From: Pectobacterium betavasculorum
GTDB taxonomy: Bacteria; Pseudomonadota; Gammaproteobacteria; Enterobacterales; Enterobacteriaceae
Assembly (NCBI RefSeq): GCF_000749845.1
Contig: NZ_JQHM01000001.1
Location: 248,001 to 312,000, forward strand
Length of the DNA: 64,000 nt
Direction of reading: 5' to 3'
In this document: positions 60,097-64,000 of the stretch, one piece after another
Layout of the letters: the number at the start of each line of letters is the position of its first letter
Position numbering within the stretch: position 1 is the first letter of the stretch
Notes under the pieces: model-generated
Told to the model about the DNA's origin: nothing
What the model saw: only the letters and a program-made list of their open reading frames with translations
Database searches by the model: none
Position numbers and translations under genes: made by a program

Positions 60097-61206
60097 ATGA
60101 ACGCTACAGTCCCCGAACAACGTCCTGAAGCATTGCGTGCGATGGTCACCGGGGTTTTATCTACTTTTCAGCACCCGACACTGAAAAATAACCTGACGAC
60201 ACTGAATGCGCTGCGCCATTGTGCACTGCTGGATAATGTGTTGCACATCGAACTAACGATGCCTTTTGTCTGGCTGAGTGGTTTGGCTGTATTAAAAGAA
60301 ACGGTTAGCGATGAGTTATTACGTTTATCAGGCGCAAATGCCGTCGAATGGCGCTTAACACATGATGTCGCTACGCTGCGTCGGGTTAACGATCAGGCGG
60401 GCGTTAAGGGCGTGAAAAACATCATTGCCGTCAGTTCCGGTAAAGGAGGCGTTGGCAAATCCAGTACGGCGGTCAACATGGCGCTGGCATTGGCGGCTGA
60501 AGGCGCCAATGTGGGCATTCTGGATGCCGATATTTACGGTCCTTCCATTCCGACCATGTTGGGTTCGGCCAGTGAGCGTCCAACCTCGCCGGACGGTCAA
60601 CACATGGCGCCGATTATCGCGCACGGTCTGGCAACCAACTCGATTGGCTATCTGGTGACGGACGATAATGCGATGGTGTGGCGTGGGCCGATGGCCAGTA
60701 AAGCGTTATTGCAACTGTTGCAGGATACGCTTTGGCCAGATCTGGACTATCTGGTACTCGATATGCCGCCAGGTACGGGGGATATTCAACTGACGTTGGC
60801 GCAGAGTATTCCCGTCACTGGTGCTGTTGTCGTGACGACACCACAGGATATCGCGTTGATGGATGCCATGAAAGGCATCGCGATGTTTGAAAAAGTCAGC
60901 GTGCCAGTGCTGGGTATCGTTGAGAACATGAGCGTCCATATTTGTAGCAACTGTGGTCATTTGGAACCGATCTTCGGCACAGGTGGTGCGCAGAAACTGG
61001 CGGAAAAATATCACTGTTCTTTGCTGGGTCAGCTTCCACTGCATATTTCCCTGCGTGAAGATCTTGACCGTGGTGAACCGACGGTGGTCAGCCAGCCGGA
61101 GAGTGAATTCACGTCTCTATACCGTGAACTGGCAGGGCAGGTTGCCGCCCAGCTCTACTGGCAAGGCAATGTTATCCCCAGTGAGATTTCTTTCCGAGCG
61201 CTATAA
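60097..61206 (+). CDS. apbC: iron-sulfur cluster carrier ATPase ApbC (Mrp)
   Basis: A 369-residue P-loop protein. An N-terminal MIP18-like domain lies at about 10-85. The deviant Walker A is SSGKGGVGKSSTAVNMA at about 109-125. Walker-type aspartates lie in GILDADIYGPSIP and VLDMPPGTGDIQL. A CxxC pair (HICSNCGH) near residue 280 carries the transferred cluster. Divergent from metG, as in E. coli. AAGGAG before the ATG. Confidence 0.96.
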   Translation: MNATVPEQRPEALRAMVTGVLSTFQHPTLKNNLTTLNALRHCALLDNVLHIELTMPFVWLSGLAVLKETVSDELLRLSGANAVEWRLTHDVATLRRVNDQAGVKGVKNIIAVSSGKGGVGKSSTAVNMALALAAEGANVGILDADIYGPSIPTMLGSASERPTSPDGQHMAPIIAHGLATNSIGYLVTDDNAMVWRGPMASKALLQLLQDTLWPDLDYLVLDMPPGTGDIQLTLAQSIPVTGAVVVTTPQDIALMDAMKGIAMFEKVSVPVLGIVENMSVHICSNCGHLEPIFGTGGAQKLAEKYHCSLLGQLPLHISLREDLDRGEPTVVSQPESEFTSLYRELAGQVAAQLYWQGNVIPSEISFRAL

Positions 61207-61219
61207 CGTATCTATCAAT

Positions 61220-61236
61220 GCCGGGATTGTCCCGGC
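61220..61236 (+). terminator. probable apbC terminator hairpin
   Basis: GCCGGGA (61220-61226), TTG, TCCCGGC (61230-61236), 13 bases after the apbC stop. The following TTGTTGG is only weakly T-rich. Confidence 0.55.
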
Positions 61237-61287
61237 TTGTTGGATGCGCCAGTGCCTTGTTTCCCCTGACACAATGCGCAGAAAGGG

Positions 61288-61341
61288 TGGCGTGAAGGGG
61301 GCTAACTCCCTATAATTGCGCGTCAAAGCGCCTGTTGGCGC
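61288..61341 (+). promoter_or_regulatory. candidate udk promoter and leader hairpin
   Basis: A perfect -10 TATAAT (61311-61316) has only a poor -35 around 61288. About 12 bases after it GCGCC (61328-61332) pairs with GGCGC (61337-61341), and the pyrimidine-rich stretch ACTCCCCTCTCTTTTATTT follows. The leader therefore has the shape of a weak attenuator. Control by pyrimidines is speculation. Confidence 0.4.
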
Positions 61342-61383
61342 ACTCCCCTCTCTTTTATTTATGTTAATCAGGTCGTTAATACC

Positions 61384-62025
61384 ATGACTGATCAGTCTCA
61401 CCAATGTGTCATCATCGGGATCTCAGGAGCGTCCGCTTCGGGTAAAAGTCTTATTTCCAGCACCTTGTATCGTGAATTGCGCGATCAGGTTGGTGATCAG
61501 CATATCGGGGTGATATCTGAGGACAGTTATTATAAAGATCAAAGCCACCTGACTATGGAAGAGCGGGTAAAAACCAACTATGACCACCCAAGCTCAATGG
61601 ATCATAGCCTGCTAATCAAGCACTTGCAGATGCTGAAAGCGGGTCAGGCAATCGAAGTGCCGCAGTACAGCTATGTCGAGCACACCCGTAAACAGGAAAC
61701 AGTGCATATTGAGCTGAAAAAGGTCATTATCCTGGAAGGTATCCTGTTGCTAACGGATGCACGGCTGCGTAATGAGATGAATTTCTCTATCTTTGTTGAT
61801 ACGCCACTGGATATTTGCCTGCTGCGCCGTATGCGTCGCGACGTTAATGAACGTGGACGTTCAATGGATTCCGTGATGGAACAATATCAGAAGACCGTGC
61901 GCCCGATGTTCCTGCAATTCATTGAGCCATCTAAACAGTATGCCGATATTATCGTGCCGCGCGGCGGTAAAAACCGTATTGCGATTGATATTTTGAAAGC
62001 GAAGATAAGCCAGTTCTTTGAATAG
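61384..62025 (+). CDS. udk: uridine/cytidine kinase
   Basis: A 213-residue kinase that phosphorylates uridine and cytidine in pyrimidine salvage. The P-loop is [14 protein letters not shown] at about residues 13-26. The substrate region contains [17 protein letters not shown] and [12 protein letters not shown]. The C-terminal [18 protein letters not shown] is conserved. Order apbC-udk-dcd-asmA as in E. coli. Confidence 0.97.
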   Translation: MTDQSHQCVIIGISGASASGKSLISSTLYRELRDQVGDQHIGVISEDSYYKDQSHLTMEERVKTNYDHPSSMDHSLLIKHLQMLKAGQAIEVPQYSYVEHTRKQETVHIELKKVIILEGILLLTDARLRNEMNFSIFVDTPLDICLLRRMRRDVNERGRSMDSVMEQYQKTVRPMFLQFIEPSKQYADIIVPRGGKNRIAIDILKAKISQFFE

Positions 62026-62088
62026 TATGCCCTGAATCATTCAGGTTGCGTAACCGAACGTTAGCATTTGGAACAAGACGCAGCGTAT

Positions 62089-62102
62089 GTATGACGGGTA
62101 TA
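62089..62102 (+). repeat. ERIC-terminus-like 14-mer
   Basis: GTATGACGGGTATA equals, as I remember it, the terminal bases of the enterobacterial ERIC (IRU) palindrome. No matching opposite end is visible within the 121-base udk-dcd spacer, so this is at most a remnant, or chance. Confidence 0.3.
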
Positions 62103-62146
62103 GAAGAGGTTTATCTGATAGATACCGGTGTCGAATGGAGAATAAG

Positions 62147-62728
62147 ATGAGACTGTGTGACCGTGACATTGAAGCCTGGCTGGATGATGGCCGACTGGTG
62201 ATTACACCCCGTCCGCCAACTGAGAGGATCAGTGGTGCGACCGTTGATGTTCGTTTGGGAAATCAGTTTCGCGTCTTCCGCGGACACACGGCGGCTTTCA
62301 TTGACTTAAGCGGCCCGAAGGATGAAGTCAGTGCGGCGCTGGATCGCGTTATGAGTGATGAAATTAATTTGCCAGAAGGTGAGGCATTCTTCCTGCACCC
62401 AGGGGAATTAGCTCTGGCCGTGACGTTTGAGTCTGTCACGCTGCCGGATAATTTGGTGGGCTGGCTGGACGGTCGTTCTTCTCTCGCTCGTTTGGGATTG
62501 ATGGTTCACGTCACCGCACACCGCATCGATCCAGGTTGGCAAGGAAGAATTGTGCTGGAGTTCTATAATTCAGGTAAGTTGCCGCTGGCGTTACGTCCCG
62601 GCATGATGATTGGTGCACTGAGTTTTGAACCGCTTTCCGGGCCGGCAGCTCGTCCATATAACCGCCGTCAGGATGCCAAATATAAAGATCAACAGGGTGC
62701 GGTAGCGAGCCGGATCGATAAAGACTAA
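62147..62728 (+). CDS. dcd: dCTP deaminase
   Basis: A 193-residue enzyme converting dCTP to dUTP, the main route to dTMP in enterobacteria. The nucleotide-site segments [21 protein letters not shown] and [18 protein letters not shown] carry the conserved Ser, Arg and Glu. I chose ATG 62147 ([15 protein letters not shown]), as in E. coli. The frame back to 62087 adds 20 residues over the spacer. Confidence 0.97.
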   Translation: MRLCDRDIEAWLDDGRLVITPRPPTERISGATVDVRLGNQFRVFRGHTAAFIDLSGPKDEVSAALDRVMSDEINLPEGEAFFLHPGELALAVTFESVTLPDNLVGWLDGRSSLARLGLMVHVTAHRIDPGWQGRIVLEFYNSGKLPLALRPGMMIGALSFEPLSGPAARPYNRRQDAKYKDQQGAVASRIDKD

Positions 62729-62785
62729 GCGTTTGGCGACAGGCATGCAAAAGCAGGTAGCCGTACGTTTCGCAATGAGGATGGC

Positions 62786-64000
62786 ATGAGAAGATTTCTG
62801 ACGACGCTTGCAATCCTGCTCGTAGTGCTGGTGGCAGGAATGACAGCCTTGGTCGTACTGGTTAATCCCAATGACTTCCGCGCTTACATGGCGAAGCAGG
62901 TTGAGGAACGTAGCGGCTATCGCCTGCAACTGGATGGCGATCTGCGCTGGCACGTATGGCCGCAACTGAGTATTTTATCTGGCGGTATGTCATTAAGTGC
63001 ACCGGGTTCTAGTGCACCCATTGTCAGTGCTGAAAACATGCGCCTTGATGTGCAACTATGGCCGCTGCTGTCGCATAAGCTGGCCGTCAAACAGGTGATG
63101 CTGAAAGGCACCATCATTCGCCTGACGCCGGAAAGTGAAGCCAAACAGTCGAACAATGCGCCAATTGCCCCAGCGGGTTCGCAAGCCCCATCTGAAGAAC
63201 GGCGCTGGCGATTAGATATCGATAAGATAAAAGTTGCCGATAGCCTGTTGATTCTGCAACGTAGCGATAATGAACAGATTAATGTTCGCGATATTAATCT
63301 TGCGATGGAGCAGAGCAGCGATCGCCAGATCAATATCGAATTATCTAGCCGCATCAATCGCGATCAGCGCGATATTGCTTTCTCTCTCGCCGCTGCTGTC
63401 GATTTGCTGCACTTCCCGCAGCAGGTAAATGCCAATATTACCAAACTGGATTATCAGCTTCAGGGAGCGGGTATACCGGCAAACGGTATCAGCGGAACGG
63501 GAAGTGTTCAGGCAAGTTATCAACAGCAGCCTGAAAAAATCACGTTTAGCCAGCTTTCACTCAATACCAATAACAGCCAGTTGTCTGGGGCGGGTAGCGT
63601 GACGCTGGGTGATATCCCGCATTATGAATTGGATCTGTTATCTGAAAAACTGGATTTGGACTCTCTGCTGGGGATCGCGTCGGTAAAAGAGAATAACGTC
63701 ACTACGGTGGCCGTTAAACCAGCCGCTCCCGTTATTTCAAATGAAAGTGGCGCGGCAAAGCCAGAAGATAGCCTACAGCAATTCACCGCTCGTCTGTCGT
63801 TGCAGGCCGCATCGCTGAGCTACCGTGGGCTTGATGTCCGACAATTTGCGCTACGGGCAGACAATCAGCCAGGGTTGTTAGATATCACTACGTTAAGTGG
63901 CGAACTGGGGGAGGGGCATTTCTCATTACCCGCTAAAGTCGTGACAAAATCATCAACCAACATCACGCTACTGCCAGATCTCAAGAATATTGAACTGTCT
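62786..64000 (+). CDS. asmA: AsmA family outer-membrane assembly protein (5' part)
   Basis: 405 codons are present and the frame runs off the end of the window. An N-terminal membrane helix lies at about 4-26 (FLTTLAILLVVLVAGMTALV). The AsmA signature follows (NPNDFRAYMAKQVEERSGY and LDGDLRWHVWPQLSILSGG). A large periplasmic region follows. AsmA-like proteins span the envelope and influence outer-membrane lipid and porin assembly. It lies 57 bases after dcd, as in E. coli. Confidence 0.93.
   Translation, partial: MRRFLTTLAILLVVLVAGMTALVVLVNPNDFRAYMAKQVEERSGYRLQLDGDLRWHVWPQLSILSGGMSLSAPGSSAPIVSAENMRLDVQLWPLLSHKLAVKQVMLKGTIIRLTPESEAKQSNNAPIAPAGSQAPSEERRWRLDIDKIKVADSLLILQRSDNEQINVRDINLAMEQSSDRQINIELSSRINRDQRDIAFSLAAAVDLLHFPQQVNANITKLDYQLQGAGIPANGISGTGSVQASYQQQPEKITFSQLSLNTNNSQLSGAGSVTLGDIPHYELDLLSEKLDLDSLLGIASVKENNVTTVAVKPAAPVISNESGAAKPEDSLQQFTARLSLQAASLSYRGLDVRQFALRADNQPGLLDITTLSGELGEGHFSLPAKVVTKSSTNITLLPDLKNIELS

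Overview
The window is a stretch of chromosome from a gamma-proteobacterium of the order Enterobacterales. Most proteins are recognisable, near full-length relatives of Escherichia coli proteins, and the gene order follows the E. coli 16-17 minute region. The soft-rot family Pectobacteriaceae, probably Pectobacterium, is my best guess. It rests on gene content, on non-E. coli insertions and on the style of the intergenic mini-hairpin arrays, and it is inference. The window opens inside pxpC and closes inside asmA. No prophage, transposase, CRISPR array or rRNA was found.

Layout. 1-2440: 5-oxoproline and pyroglutamyl-peptide genes (pxpC end, pxpA, pcp), then the DNA repair gene nei. 2483-3619: a small AT-richer accessory patch holding a gene broken by an amber codon and a small membrane protein. 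3719-15447: the central respiratory block, with gltA divergent from sdhCDAB-sucABCD. This covers citrate synthase, succinate dehydrogenase, 2-oxoglutarate dehydrogenase and succinyl-CoA synthetase. 16179-19323: cytochrome bd oxidase cydABX-ybgE. 19457-24992: the Tol-Pal envelope system ybgC-tolQRAB-pal-cpoB. 25168-25829: two tRNA-Lys genes, each followed by a mini-hairpin array closed by a second copy of the tRNA 3' tail. 25984-31479: a DUF554 membrane protein, a YjaA-like protein, nadA-pnuC (NAD), zitB (zinc export) and aroG. 31607-39289: gpmA and a five-gene copper/silver efflux cluster. 39441-41874: galM and galE without galK and galT between them, separated by a multi-branched palindromic element. 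42079-48263: molybdate regulation and uptake (modF, modE, acrZ, modABC) and ybhA. 48526-52699: tRNA-Ser, a DUF4186 gene, pgl, and an LVIVD-repeat protein paired with an orphan periplasmic sugar-binding protein. 52966-57562: the formate dehydrogenase operon fdoGHI, with cysteine where E. coli has selenocysteine. 57843-64000: metG, apbC, udk, dcd and the start of asmA.

The genes fit together as core energy metabolism. The TCA cycle enzymes feed electrons through succinate dehydrogenase to cytochrome bd, molybdate import supplies the cofactor of the formate dehydrogenase, and nadA-pnuC supply NAD. The envelope and metal genes (tol-pal, cus, zitB, acrZ) are stress and homeostasis functions. The most unusual material is intergenic: the tRNA-tail-bounded hairpin arrays at 25225-25829 and the branched element at 40645-40740. 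Both are built from very short perfect palindromes, and neither is explained by the genes around it.
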